From Propionibacteriaceae bacterium (GTDB taxonomy: Bacteria; Actinomycetota; Actinomycetes; Propionibacteriales; Propionibacteriaceae): DNA of 9,463 bases. Under the pieces are notes generated by a model. That model was not told the DNA's origin and did not search any database. It worked only from the letters and a program-made list of their open reading frames with translations. Location: contig JAITED010000097.1 in the NCBI GenBank assembly GCA_031282235.1, positions 1 to 9,463 on the forward strand, written 5' to 3'. Each line of letters starts with the position of its first letter. Position 1 is the stretch's first letter. Of the stretch, positions 1 through 6,578 are shown one piece after another. Made by a program: the position numbers and the translations under genes.

Positions 1-927
1 GCGAAATACACTGCCCCGATAGCGCCTCCACCGCCGCCGGTGAATCCGGGGTTGTTGCCGCGCGATAGTGACCGGCGGCTTCCCGACCAAGCCACGCCGG
101 GCATGATTGGGGTGTTGGACAACGGTCGTATCGGCACTTTTGATTTGTTGATAACTCTGGTTGACCTCGCCGCGCGCGGCTATCTCACCATCTCCCCCAC
201 GCTAAACCCGCAGGAACACTCAAACGGCGAACACTGGGCGCTCACCCGCACCGCTAAACCCGCCACTGGGCTACGCACTTTTGAAGATGCCCTAGTCGCC
301 GCAGTAGCACCCCCCGGCAACACCCGAACGCTTGACTCGTTGCTAGCGGATGATGCCACTATGGAGGCCGCTGCTGCCGCACTGCAACACGACGCGGATG
401 CCACCGACTGGTTCACCCCGGTCGCAGAGAGCCAGTGGGGCAAAGTTGGCAGTGCCCTAGTGCTGTTGGGGTTGGCGCTGCTCGCTACCGGCATCATCAT
501 CGGGTTAAATACGCTGCCCATCCCCGGCATTGTGGGCGGCGCACTTATCACCGGCAGCGGGCTGCTCATCACCACACTTGCCAAAATGCAGCGCGACCAC
601 AGCACCACCGGGCGGGCAGCCCAAGAACAGTTATCGCGCTATCACGAATGGCTGCGCGGGTTGGGCGCGCACCAACTGCTCCCCGAGAACGCCTCCTTGA
701 TATTCAACGATTGCGTGGCGGCGGCGCTCGCTTTCGGCGACGCGGAACAGTTCGCCGCGCTGTACGCTCAGGCTTACGCCCGCGCTGCCGCTTGGGGCAC
801 CACTAGCACCCTCAACGTGGACTTCAGTTGGATGTTGGGGGCGACATCGCCCGCGCACGCCGTATCCGAAGCGTCTCACTTCGTGAGCAACGGCTTAACA
901 TCGGCCCGCCGTTACGGGCTGGAGTGA
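1..927 (+). CDS. DUF2207 family membrane protein, C-terminal part (5' truncated by window edge)
   Basis: The frame is open from base 1 (first codons read AKYTAPIAPPPPP), so the gene starts upstream of the window; the GTG at 40 is only the first internal start-like codon. About 308 residues are visible. A segment resembling the DUF2207 (YciQ-like) core follows a Pro-rich linker: NGRIGTFDLLITLVDLAARGYL, encoded around 121-189, matches the family's 'G-x-V-D-x-R-D-L-x-x-T-L-L-D-L-A-x-R-G-Y-L' pattern. Two hydrophobic helices are encoded near 445-510 and 520-580, followed by a charged RAAQEQLSRYHEWLRGLG segment typical of the family's cytoplasmic tail. Many family members end in a Gly/Ser-rich tail; this one does not. 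Full-length members are usually 500-600 residues, so roughly the first half is missing. The biochemical role of the family is unknown to me. The stop lies 23 bases before purC, whose promoter appears to sit in that gap. Confidence 0.78.
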   Translation, partial: AKYTAPIAPPPPPVNPGLLPRDSDRRLPDQATPGMIGVLDNGRIGTFDLLITLVDLAARGYLTISPTLNPQEHSNGEHWALTRTAKPATGLRTFEDALVAAVAPPGNTRTLDSLLADDATMEAAAAALQHDADATDWFTPVAESQWGKVGSALVLLGLALLATGIIIGLNTLPIPGIVGGALITGSGLLITTLAKMQRDHSTTGRAAQEQLSRYHEWLRGLGAHQLLPENASLIFNDCVAAALAFGDAEQFAALYAQAYARAAAWGTTSTLNVDFSWMLGATSPAHAVSEASHFVSNGLTSARRYGLE

Positions 928-937
928 ATCAGCGGAC

Positions 938-943
938 TACACT
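938..943 (+). promoter_or_regulatory. Probable -10 box of a leaderless purC promoter
   Basis: TACACT fits the TANNNT -10 consensus of actinobacterial SigA promoters. It lies exactly seven bases before the purC GTG at 951, so transcription would begin at or next to the start codon. No GGAGG-like site precedes the GTG, and an in-frame TGA directly upstream rules out an earlier start. I see no clear -35 hexamer, which is common in these bacteria. Confidence 0.55.
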
Positions 944-950
944 CTCATGA

Positions 951-1820
951 GTGAGTGAATATGGTAACGCCCTCGGGCTAGAGCCGCTGCATATCGGCAA
1001 AGTACGCGAACTATACGCTTGGGGCGATGATGCGCTACTGATGGTAGCCACGGATAGGGTTTCGGCGTTCGATTACGTATTGCCCTCCCTAATCCCAGAC
1101 AAAGGCACGATTTTGACGCAACTCAGCCTGTGGTGGTTTGCGCAGATCGGCACGCTCACCCCCCACCACGTCGTCTCCACGGACGTGCCGGAGCCGGTGC
1201 GCGGGCGAGCCATCATCGCGGAAAAGCTGGAGATGGTGCCGGTGGAGTGTATCGCGCGCGGTTATCTCACCGGCACCGGCTGGGCTGAATACCAAACCAG
1301 CCGTACCGTCTGCGGCATCCCGCTACCCGCTGGCCTGCACAACGGGTCGAAACTGCCGGAGCCAATCTTCACCCCGTCCACGAAAGCCGCCCTCGGCATC
1401 CACGACGAAAACATCACATACGCCCAGATGCTCGACATCACCGGCGCGGAGTTGGGCGCGGCCATCCGCGACACCACCTTGGCGGTTTATGAATACGCAG
1501 AACGCATCGCTAGCGCCCGGGGCATCATCTTGGCCGACACCAAGTTTGAGTTCGGACGCCGCGCTGACGGCACCTTAGTACTCGCAGATGAGGTGCTCAC
1601 CCCCGACTCGTCCCGCTTCTGGGACGCCGCTGACTACGCCAAAGGTCAACTAACCAGCTTCGATAAGCAGTATCTACGCAACTGGCTCACTGGGGAATCC
1701 GGTTGGGAGCAAGCCTCAGGAACCACGCCTCCACCACTGCCCCCCGAAGTTATCGCCGCCACCCGCGAACGCTACCTCAGCGCGTATCAACAGTTGACCG
1801 GTAAAACCCTAAACCCCTAA
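951..1820 (+). CDS. purC: Phosphoribosylaminoimidazole-succinocarboxamide synthase (SAICAR synthase)
   Basis: This enzyme joins CAIR and L-aspartate using ATP to give SAICAR, in de novo purine synthesis in the cytoplasm. The 289-residue protein is full length for the longer, actinobacterial/yeast-type PurC. Key segments are HIGKVRELY (residues 14-22, nucleotide-binding loop), ATDRVSAFD (33-41), the first SAICAR signature ECIARGYLTGTGW (99-111), TPSTKAALGIHDENI (141-155), the second signature LADTKFEFG (194-202), LADEVLTPDSSRFW (211-224) and SFDKQYLRNWL (236-246). The start is GTG at 951, the first possible one after an in-frame TGA, and it gives the expected N-terminus. It appears to be transcribed alone from a leaderless promoter. 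Its stop codon overlaps the ispF stop by four bases on the opposite strand. The usual pur neighbours (purD, purL, purQ) are not in view. Confidence 0.97.
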   Translation: MSEYGNALGLEPLHIGKVRELYAWGDDALLMVATDRVSAFDYVLPSLIPDKGTILTQLSLWWFAQIGTLTPHHVVSTDVPEPVRGRAIIAEKLEMVPVECIARGYLTGTGWAEYQTSRTVCGIPLPAGLHNGSKLPEPIFTPSTKAALGIHDENITYAQMLDITGAELGAAIRDTTLAVYEYAERIASARGIILADTKFEFGRRADGTLVLADEVLTPDSSRFWDAADYAKGQLTSFDKQYLRNWLTGESGWEQASGTTPPPLPPEVIAATRERYLSAYQQLTGKTLNP

Positions 1821-2284
1821 CGCTCCAACAGCGCGGTGGCGATGGCGGCTATGCCCGCGCCGGAACCGGTGAAACCTAGACCGTCTGTGGTGGTGGCGGA
1901 TACGGAGACGCGGGCACCGAGGGTGGCGCTGAGTACGGCTTCGGCTTCGGTGCGGCGGGGTGCCAACTTGGGAGTGTTACCGATTATTTGGACGGCAGCG
2001 TTGCTGACTTCCCAACCAGCATCGCGTATCAGCAAAGCCACTTTCGTAAGCAACAACAGCGAGTTGGCTCCCGCTAAAGCTGGGTCATCCGTGCCGAAAA
2101 CCGCGCCCAAATCGCCCAGATTGGCAGCAGACAGCAGCGCATCGCAGAGGGCGTGGGTGGCCACATCGCCGTCGGAGTGCCCCAGCAAACCCGCAGGTTC
2201 CGCAGGCCAATCCAGCCCGGCTAAACGCAGCGGCACACCAGCCTGCAAGCGGTGCGTATCAAAACCGATACCGGTGGCGTACAT
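1817..2284 (-). CDS. ispF: 2-C-methyl-D-erythritol 2,4-cyclodiphosphate synthase
   Basis: IspF converts CDP-ME 2-phosphate to MEcPP with release of CMP, the fifth step of the MEP isoprenoid pathway, and works as a homotrimer. The 155-residue length is normal. Metal ligands D9 and H11 are in GIGFDTH and H44 is in HSDGDVATHA; the active-site segment TTTDGLGFTG lies near the C-terminus. The IGNTPKLAPRR segment is the actinobacterial version. The ATG at 2284 is preferred because GGAGG (2289-2293) sits four bases upstream; a GTG one codon earlier (2287) would lie almost on top of that site. The ATG overlaps the ispD TGA by one base (TGATG), indicating translational coupling. It is the last gene of carD-ispD-ispF as seen here: in many actinobacteria cysS follows, but here convergent purC does. 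Confidence 0.97.
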   Translation of the reverse strand: MYATGIGFDTHRLQAGVPLRLAGLDWPAEPAGLLGHSDGDVATHALCDALLSAANLGDLGAVFGTDDPALAGANSLLLLTKVALLIRDAGWEVSNAAVQIIGNTPKLAPRRTEAEAVLSATLGARVSVSATTTDGLGFTGSGAGIAAIATALLER

Positions 2285-2973
2285 CACACCTCCAGCATCG
2301 CGGAGACCATCACCAAATCGTGTGGCGTGGTAACTTTCATCGCGGACGGACTGCCCTCCACTAGCCGCACCGCGTAGCCCAGCCGTTCAACCAGCGTCGC
2401 ATCGTCGGTGACTGCGGTGGAGTTAGCAAAGGCGGGGGCAGCATACGCCGCAGTGAGCACGTCGCGGCGGAACCCCTGCGGGGTCTGTACCGCCCGCAGG
2501 ATGGAGCGATCCACCACGGTGGAACCGGACGCAGCGAGTTGGCGCACCGTATCGGTTACTGGAATCACGGGGACTACGGCCACGTCACCGTCTTGTACGG
2601 CGGCGATGACGCGCGCGACCACCTCCGGCGGCACCAGTGGCCGAGCGGCATCGTGCACTAGCACCACATCGGGGGGCGCGGCGGTGGCGTTCAAGGCAGC
2701 TAAAGCGTTGCGCACCGAATCTCCCCGGCTCGCTCCCCCGGCCACCACCCGTGCTGGCACCGGCTGGGACGCTAACACCTGAGTGAAATCTGCAATACGT
2801 TCCGCAGCTGCGGCTACCACCAGTTCGGTGACACCGCCTACGGTCAACGCCTCCACCGCCCACAGCAACAGCGGTTTACCGCCGACCCGCACCAACGCTT
2901 TGGGCGCACTCGCACGCAACCGAGTGCCAGAACCGGCTGCCACCACGATGGCAGCCACCCTATCGAGTGCCAT
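2284..2973 (-). CDS. ispD: 2-C-methyl-D-erythritol 4-phosphate cytidylyltransferase
   Basis: IspD transfers CMP from CTP to MEP, giving CDP-ME, the third step of the MEP pathway. At 229 residues it is full length. The fold and active site are visible: VVAAGSGTRLR (10-20, CTP/phosphate loop), K25 in PKAL, GDSVRNAL (84-91), VHDAARPLV (106-114, metal/ribose region), R160 and TPQGF (164-168), TDDATLVE (189-196) and K213 in AMKVTTPHDL. The start ATG at 2973 follows the carD stop by 14 bases and has GGAG (2979-2982) five bases upstream. The gene is co-transcribed with carD upstream and overlaps ispF downstream. IspD and IspF are fused into one protein in some other bacteria, so their adjacency agrees with the assignment. 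Confidence 0.97.
   Translation of the reverse strand: MALDRVAAIVVAAGSGTRLRASAPKALVRVGGKPLLLWAVEALTVGGVTELVVAAAAERIADFTQVLASQPVPARVVAGGASRGDSVRNALAALNATAAPPDVVLVHDAARPLVPPEVVARVIAAVQDGDVAVVPVIPVTDTVRQLAASGSTVVDRSILRAVQTPQGFRRDVLTAAYAAPAFANSTAVTDDATLVERLGYAVRLVEGSPSAMKVTTPHDLVMVSAMLEV
2289..2293 (-). promoter_or_regulatory. Ribosome binding site of ispF
   Basis: A perfect GGAGG lies inside the last ispD codons, four bases before the ATG at 2284. It supports the ATG rather than the GTG at 2287 as the ispF start, and re-initiation after ispD. Confidence 0.7.
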
Positions 2974-2978
2974 GAAAA

Positions 2979-2982
2979 CTCC
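2979..2982 (-). promoter_or_regulatory. Ribosome binding site of ispD
   Basis: GGAG followed by five bases and the ATG at 2973 lies in the 14-base gap after the carD stop. It supports the chosen ispD start. Confidence 0.55.
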
Positions 2983-2987
2983 GCGTA

Positions 2988-3485
2988 TTACGCCGCTGGC
3001 TCAAACTCAAGCACTTCATCAAGCCGAGTCTGCGCCACCTCTTTGTCAATGTCCTCAGCGAGCGCCAACTCCGAAACCAGAATCTCGCGCGCTTTCACCA
3101 ACATGCGCTTCTCACCAGCGGAAAGCCCTTTGCCGCGCTCCCGGCGCCACAGGTCACGCACCACTTCGGCAACTTTCAGCACGTTACCGGAGTGCAATTT
3201 CTCCAGATTGGCTTTGTAACGCCGCGACCAGTTGGCTGGTTCTTCAACATCTTGCAGTTGCAATACGTCGAATACGCGCCCCAGACCATCAGCGTCCACC
3301 ACTTCGCGCACACCCACTAGGTCAAGATTCTCAGCGGGCACTCGCACCACCAAATCGGACTGACCCAGGATGCGCAACACCAAATAGAGCTTATCCTCGC
3401 CTTTGATAGCGCGGGTTTCTAGCTCCTCAATGACGGCGGCACCATGATTTGGATAGACAACTGTTTCCCCTACTGTGAAACTCAT
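2988..3485 (-). CDS. carD: CarD family RNA polymerase-binding transcription regulator
   Basis: CarD binds the RNA polymerase beta subunit and the upstream edge of the transcription bubble, stabilising open complexes, notably at rRNA promoters in mycobacteria. The 165-residue protein shows the N-terminal Tudor-like polymerase-interacting domain (VGETVVYPNHGAAVIEELETRAIKG; R25 and R48 match the beta-contacting arginines of the mycobacterial protein) and the helical DNA-binding domain (NWSRRYKANLEKL with the wedge tryptophan at W86, then VVRDLWRRERGKGLSAGEKRML). I chose the ATG at 3485, not the one at 3566 in the same frame. It gives the canonical MSFTVGETVVYP N-terminus, has GGGGG (3490-3494) four bases upstream, and the 27 extra residues do not look like CarD. 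It heads the operon with ispD and ispF and is divergent from the MFS gene. Confidence 0.96.
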   Translation of the reverse strand: MSFTVGETVVYPNHGAAVIEELETRAIKGEDKLYLVLRILGQSDLVVRVPAENLDLVGVREVVDADGLGRVFDVLQLQDVEEPANWSRRYKANLEKLHSGNVLKVAEVVRDLWRRERGKGLSAGEKRMLVKAREILVSELALAEDIDKEVAQTRLDEVLEFEPAA

Positions 3486-3513
3486 GTGACCCCCAAAAAT
3501 CGCCGGACTACTC

Positions 3514-3519
3514 AGTTTA
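3514..3519 (-). promoter_or_regulatory. Candidate -10 box of the carD-ispD-ispF operon
   Basis: Read on the minus strand, TAAACT is preceded by TGTGG, resembling an extended -10 element. It would give a short leader of roughly 20 bases before the carD ATG, enough for the GGGGG ribosome site. No convincing -35 is seen at the expected distance. This is the only promoter-facing gene start in the window without the leaderless geometry. Confidence 0.35.
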
Positions 3520-3530
3520 CCACAAAGCCC

Positions 3531-3552
3531 GTTATTTGCATTTTCAGATAAC
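3531..3552. repeat. AT-rich imperfect inverted repeat upstream of carD
   Basis: GTTATTT and AGATAAC form seven-base arms with one mismatch around an eight-base centre. The element overlaps where the -35 region of the candidate carD promoter should be, in an unusually AT-rich stretch between carD and the divergent MFS gene. It could be an operator or chance; nothing in the sequence identifies a binding protein. Confidence 0.3.
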
Positions 3553-3618
3553 TGTATTTTGGTCAATCCAGATATGGCGGTTGTAAGCAGGCGGTATACG
3601 TCAGCGGGGTTAATCGTC

Positions 3619-3624
3619 TAGGCT
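3619..3624 (+). promoter_or_regulatory. Probable -10 box of a leaderless MFS gene promoter
   Basis: TAGGCT lies exactly seven bases before the GTG at 3632. No Shine-Dalgarno lies in the seven-base gap (GAAATAT), so the transcript probably starts at the start codon. The same hexamer and spacing occur before gpmA on the other strand. Confidence 0.55.
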
Positions 3625-3631
3625 GAAATAT

Positions 3632-4876
3632 GTGGCAAAAACCGGCGCAGATGACTTGAACGTTGCGAGCGTATCGGAACCAGTTATCACCTCAGGGGAT
3701 TACGCCCCGGGCGGCCATGCGTATCACCGTTTGATGATTGCGCTTCCGGCGGCGGGGATGGCGACTTTTGCCCCGCTCTACTCCGCTCATGGGTTGCTGC
3801 CGCGCATCGGAACCACGTTCGGGGTGTCGGAGAGCACGTCGAGCCTCTACATCAGCTCCGGCACTATCGGCTTGACGTTGGGCGCATTGGTGTGGAGCGT
3901 GTTGGGTGACAAATACGGCCGCCCCAAGGTGATGAAAGCCGCCATGCTCATTGCCGTAGTGCTGGGGGCGTTGACTATCGCCATGCCGACGTTTCCCCTT
4001 ATCCTAGCCACTCGCGTGCTGCAGGGGTTCGCGTTGGGGGCGCTGCCCACGCTGGCGATGGCCTACCTTTCCGAGCAGGTGGAGCGCAGATACACCGTCA
4101 TCGCCGCCGGGGCGTTCATCTCCGGCAATACGGTGGGGGGCTTGTCCGGTCGGCTCATCGCCGCCCCCATCGGCGCAGCTTTGGGATGGCGTTGGGGCGT
4201 GGGCGCGGTGCTCATCGTCTCTTTGGTGGCCACCATCATCTTCTGCGTCACACTGCCGCCGCCACATACGCAACTCAAAACCATCGGCTCGGTCTCCGAG
4301 ATGCTCTCTAACGTCTGGGCGCACCTGCGCACACCGTGGCTGGATGCCGTATATCTGCAAGGGTTTCTGCTGTTCGGCGGGTTTATCGGAACTTACAACT
4401 ATCTCACGTATCGCCTAGAAGGTGAGCCGTTCAATATGCCGACATCGCTGGTGTCGCTGCTGTTCATCGCGTATTTGGCGGGCACGGTGTCTGCCCGACT
4501 CACCGGCGGGTGGGCGATACGCTGGGGGCGGCGGCGCGTCATCAACGCCGGAGCGGCGATATACGCCCTGGGCTTGATATTAACCCTAGTCAACAACGTA
4601 TTCGTGATTTTGGTAGGGCTAGTGATTCTCACCGGCGGCTTCTTCATGTGCCAAGCCATCGCCTCCGGTTGGGCGGGCGCCCTGCCGACCAAAGGCACCG
4701 CCCAATCCACCAGCCTGTATAACATGGGCTACTACGCCGGTTCCGCCGTACTCGGCTACCTCTCCGGCTTCCCCTACCGCTGGTTCGGTTGGCCGGGCGT
4801 TGTCGTCACCGTATTGCTGTTTATCGCCCTAGCCCAAACCCTAATCCTGCTCCGCAAAGAACTAGCCGACAGCTAA
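3632..4876 (+). CDS. MFS transporter, YnfM-type exporter
   Basis: A 414-residue major facilitator superfamily protein with about 12 predicted membrane helices, starting near residue 33 after a hydrophilic N-terminal tail. MFS motif A is present in the first half (LGDKYGRPKV, 91-100) and repeated in the second half (IRWGRRRV, 296-303), as expected for the duplicated fold. The segment FIGTYNYLTYRLEGEPFNMP (251-270) and the following SLLFIAYLAGTVSARLTGGWA resemble the YnfM / arabinose-efflux-like subfamily of drug:H+ antiporters. The substrate cannot be read from the sequence. The GTG start is chosen from the -10 spacing; an ATG two bases earlier is in another frame. It is divergent from carD and convergent with gpmA, so it appears to be a single-gene unit. 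Confidence 0.88.
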   Translation: MAKTGADDLNVASVSEPVITSGDYAPGGHAYHRLMIALPAAGMATFAPLYSAHGLLPRIGTTFGVSESTSSLYISSGTIGLTLGALVWSVLGDKYGRPKVMKAAMLIAVVLGALTIAMPTFPLILATRVLQGFALGALPTLAMAYLSEQVERRYTVIAAGAFISGNTVGGLSGRLIAAPIGAALGWRWGVGAVLIVSLVATIIFCVTLPPPHTQLKTIGSVSEMLSNVWAHLRTPWLDAVYLQGFLLFGGFIGTYNYLTYRLEGEPFNMPTSLVSLLFIAYLAGTVSARLTGGWAIRWGRRRVINAGAAIYALGLILTLVNNVFVILVGLVILTGGFFMCQAIASGWAGALPTKGTAQSTSLYNMGYYAGSAVLGYLSGFPYRWFGWPGVVVTVLLFIALAQTLILLRKELADS

Positions 4877-4914
4877 ATCCCCCTTACGTCATACGGCGCG
4901 AAGCGAGCGCAGGC

Positions 4915-5664
4915 TTATTTTTTGCCCTGGTTTTTGACGGCTTCGATGGAGGCGGCGGCTGCTGCGGGGTCTAGGTAGCGACCACCGCGCAGCAGCGGCA
5001 CCATATCGTCATCCAACTCGTAATAAAGCGGGATACCGGTGGGGATGTTCAGTTCGGAGATTTCGGCATCCGGAATCTGGTCGAGATGCTTCACCAACGC
5101 CCGCAGCGAGTTGCCGTGAGCGGCAATCAGCACCGTTTTACCGGCGCGCAGGTCGGGGATGATGCGGTCGTACCAATACGGCAACAGCCGCACCACCACA
5201 TCGGCGAGACACTCCGTGGCCGGGCGCGCCTCCGGGGGCAGGGCCGCGTAGCGCGCATCGCTGAACTGCGAGTACATGCCGTCAACCTCCATGAGTGGCG
5301 GTGGTACGTCGTATGAACGCCGCCAAGTCATGAACTGATCCTCGCCGAAGCGTTCCCGAATTTCGGTTTTGTTAAGCCCTTGCAGCCCGCCGTAGTGGCG
5401 TTCGTTGAGCCGCCATGAGCGCTCCACGGGAATCCAGTGCCGGTCGCACCCATCCAGCGCTAGGTTGGCGGTGTGGATAGCCCGGCGCAGCACCGACGTA
5501 TGCAACTTATCGGGCAGCAACCCCTCCGCTAGCAGCAGTTCAGCAGCCCGGCGCGCCTCAGCGATACCTTTCTCATTCAGATCAACGTCCACCCACCCCG
5601 TGAACAGATTTTTAGAGTTCCATTCGCTCTCACCGTGGCGCAGCAATATCAATTTGGCAGTCAT
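4915..5664 (-). CDS. gpmA: 2,3-bisphosphoglycerate-dependent phosphoglycerate mutase
   Basis: GpmA interconverts 3- and 2-phosphoglycerate in glycolysis and gluconeogenesis through a phosphohistidine. The 249 residues match the family length. Active-site residues are all present: H10 in LLRHGESEWN (7-16), R61 in LRRAIHT, E88 in LNERHYGGLQ (86-95), R115/R116 in TWRRSYD, and H183 in AAHGNSLRAL. The ATG at 5664 gives the expected N-terminus. A TAGGCT -10 box ends seven bases upstream, and the gap also contains GGAG, so both leaderless and short-leader translation are possible. It is divergent from the SDR gene. On its 3' side it converges with the MFS gene across a 38-base gap. Confidence 0.97.
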   Translation of the reverse strand: MTAKLILLRHGESEWNSKNLFTGWVDVDLNEKGIAEARRAAELLLAEGLLPDKLHTSVLRRAIHTANLALDGCDRHWIPVERSWRLNERHYGGLQGLNKTEIRERFGEDQFMTWRRSYDVPPPLMEVDGMYSQFSDARYAALPPEARPATECLADVVVRLLPYWYDRIIPDLRAGKTVLIAAHGNSLRALVKHLDQIPDAEISELNIPTGIPLYYELDDDMVPLLRGGRYLDPAAAAASIEAVKNQGKK

Positions 5665-5671
5665 ACGCTCC

Positions 5672-5677
5672 AGCCTA
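5672..5677 (-). promoter_or_regulatory. Probable -10 box of the gpmA promoter (leaderless geometry)
   Basis: On the minus strand TAGGCT ends seven bases before the gpmA ATG, the same hexamer and spacing as before the MFS gene. A possible weak -35 (AAGACG, sharing GAC with the consensus) lies 17 bases further upstream. Confidence 0.5.
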
Positions 5678-5762
5678 CTCGGATGTGCGGGCTGCGTCTT
5701 AGCGTAGGTTCAACTCCCTCCCAATTCATCGGACGCTGCTGCGGGCGCGCGGGCAAACGGCA

Positions 5763-5768
5763 TAGAAT
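5763..5768 (+). promoter_or_regulatory. Probable -10 box of a leaderless SDR gene promoter
   Basis: TAGAAT lies six bases before the ATG at 5775. The GGGGA between them touches the start codon, too close to work as a Shine-Dalgarno, so a leaderless transcript is the simpler reading. The 110-base divergent gap with gpmA also holds the gpmA -10 box; I see no convincing operator in it. Confidence 0.55.
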
Positions 5769-5774
5769 CGGGGA

Positions 5775-6527
5775 ATGGATATACGGCCTGTTGCGGTAGT
5801 TACTGGAGCTTCTAGTGGGATTGGGGAGGCTAGTGCTCGCGCGCTGGCTGGGGCTGGTTTTCGCGTCATCTGTGCGGCTAGGCGGGGTGATAAGTTGCAG
5901 GCGTTGGCCGCCGAGATTGGCGGGGAGGTGGCGGTGACCGACATCACCTCCGACGAATCGGTGGCGGCTTTAGCTGCGATTGCTGGGCCGAGCGTGGCAC
6001 TGCTGTTTAACAACGCTGGCGGGGCGTTGGGGCAGGAGCCGGTGGCGGATGCTGACATCGCCGACTGGCAACGTATGTTTGATCTGAATGTTGTGGGTAC
6101 GGGTCGGGTCACTAAGGCGCTGCTGCCAGCTATCAAAGCGGCGGCGGGCACCATCATCTTCACCACCTCCACCGCTGCGGAAGCCCCATACGAGGGGGGC
6201 GCGGCGTACTGTGGCGCGAAAGCCGCTGAGCGTTCTCTGGCGGGGGCACTGCGCTTAGAGTTGAACGGCACCCCGGTGCGGGTGTGCGAAGTCTCGCCCG
6301 GCATGGTGTGGACGGACGAGTTCTCGCTCACCCGCTTCAAAGGGAACCAAGCCAAAGCCGATGCGGTGTACGCCGGGGTTGACCACCCCTTGAGTGCTGC
6401 GGACATCGCAGAGTGTGTACGTTGGATCGCCACGCAGCCCGCGCACGTAGTCATTGAGCGGCTAGTGGTACGCCCCGTGGCGCAAGCCGCAAACCACAAG
6501 GTGTTTCGCGGGCAACTCTGGGCGTAA
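5775..6527 (+). CDS. Short-chain dehydrogenase/reductase, probably NADP-dependent (YdfG-like)
   Basis: A 250-residue classical SDR. The Rossmann cofactor loop is TGASSGIG (10-17); the basic pair R36-R37 after the second strand favours NADP(H). NNAG is at 79-82 and N105 in DLNVVG. The catalytic triad is S132, Y145 and K149 (YCGAK), followed by the SPG turn (174-176). Overall layout, including the C-terminal ADIAECVRWIAT and HVVIERLVVRP segments, resembles YdfG-type 3-hydroxy acid / serine dehydrogenases that reduce short semialdehydes, but substrate assignment within SDRs is weak. It stands alone: leaderless promoter upstream, and a new promoter for the next gene 51 bases downstream. A 273-codon open frame on the opposite strand is a codon-bias shadow. 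Confidence 0.9.
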   Translation: MDIRPVAVVTGASSGIGEASARALAGAGFRVICAARRGDKLQALAAEIGGEVAVTDITSDESVAALAAIAGPSVALLFNNAGGALGQEPVADADIADWQRMFDLNVVGTGRVTKALLPAIKAAAGTIIFTTSTAAEAPYEGGAAYCGAKAAERSLAGALRLELNGTPVRVCEVSPGMVWTDEFSLTRFKGNQAKADAVYAGVDHPLSAADIAECVRWIATQPAHVVIERLVVRPVAQAANHKVFRGQLWA

Positions 6528-6565
6528 TTTACCCCCTCGCTGCGCAAAATCTAAGGCATTCACGG

Positions 6566-6571
6566 TATGCT
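6566..6571 (+). promoter_or_regulatory. Probable -10 box of the GT2-GtrA operon (leaderless)
   Basis: TATGCT is followed by seven bases and a GTG at 6579. The hexamer overlaps the upstream in-frame ATG at 6567, so that ATG would lie within the promoter and not in the mRNA. This is the reason for choosing GTG 6579 as the start. Confidence 0.5.
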
Positions 6572-6578
6572 CTGGGGG

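Noticed and set aside
2783..3406. 207-codon plus-strand frame over carD/ispD, and a 165-codon frame at 1836-2333 over ispF/ispD
   Set aside because: Both lie inside confidently assigned minus-strand genes, and their products resemble no protein family. They are shadows of GC-rich third positions.
3486..3566. 27-residue N-terminal extension of CarD from ATG 3566
   Set aside because: CarD proteins start at the MSFTVGETVVYP position. The extension would cover the ribosome site and the candidate -10 box.
4896..4923. Possible terminator between the MFS gene and gpmA (short GC-rich stem followed by six T)
   Set aside because: The T-run at 4918-4923 is real, but the best stems (AAGC/GCTT or GCGC/GCGC) are only four base pairs, too weak to call.
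5726..6547. Open frame of 273 codons antisense to the SDR gene, longer than the SDR itself
   Set aside because: Its translation is low-complexity (Ser/Ala/Pro/Arg-rich) with no domain, and it mirrors the codon bias of the SDR, whose catalytic motifs are all intact. Long antisense frames are common over SDR genes in GC-rich DNA.
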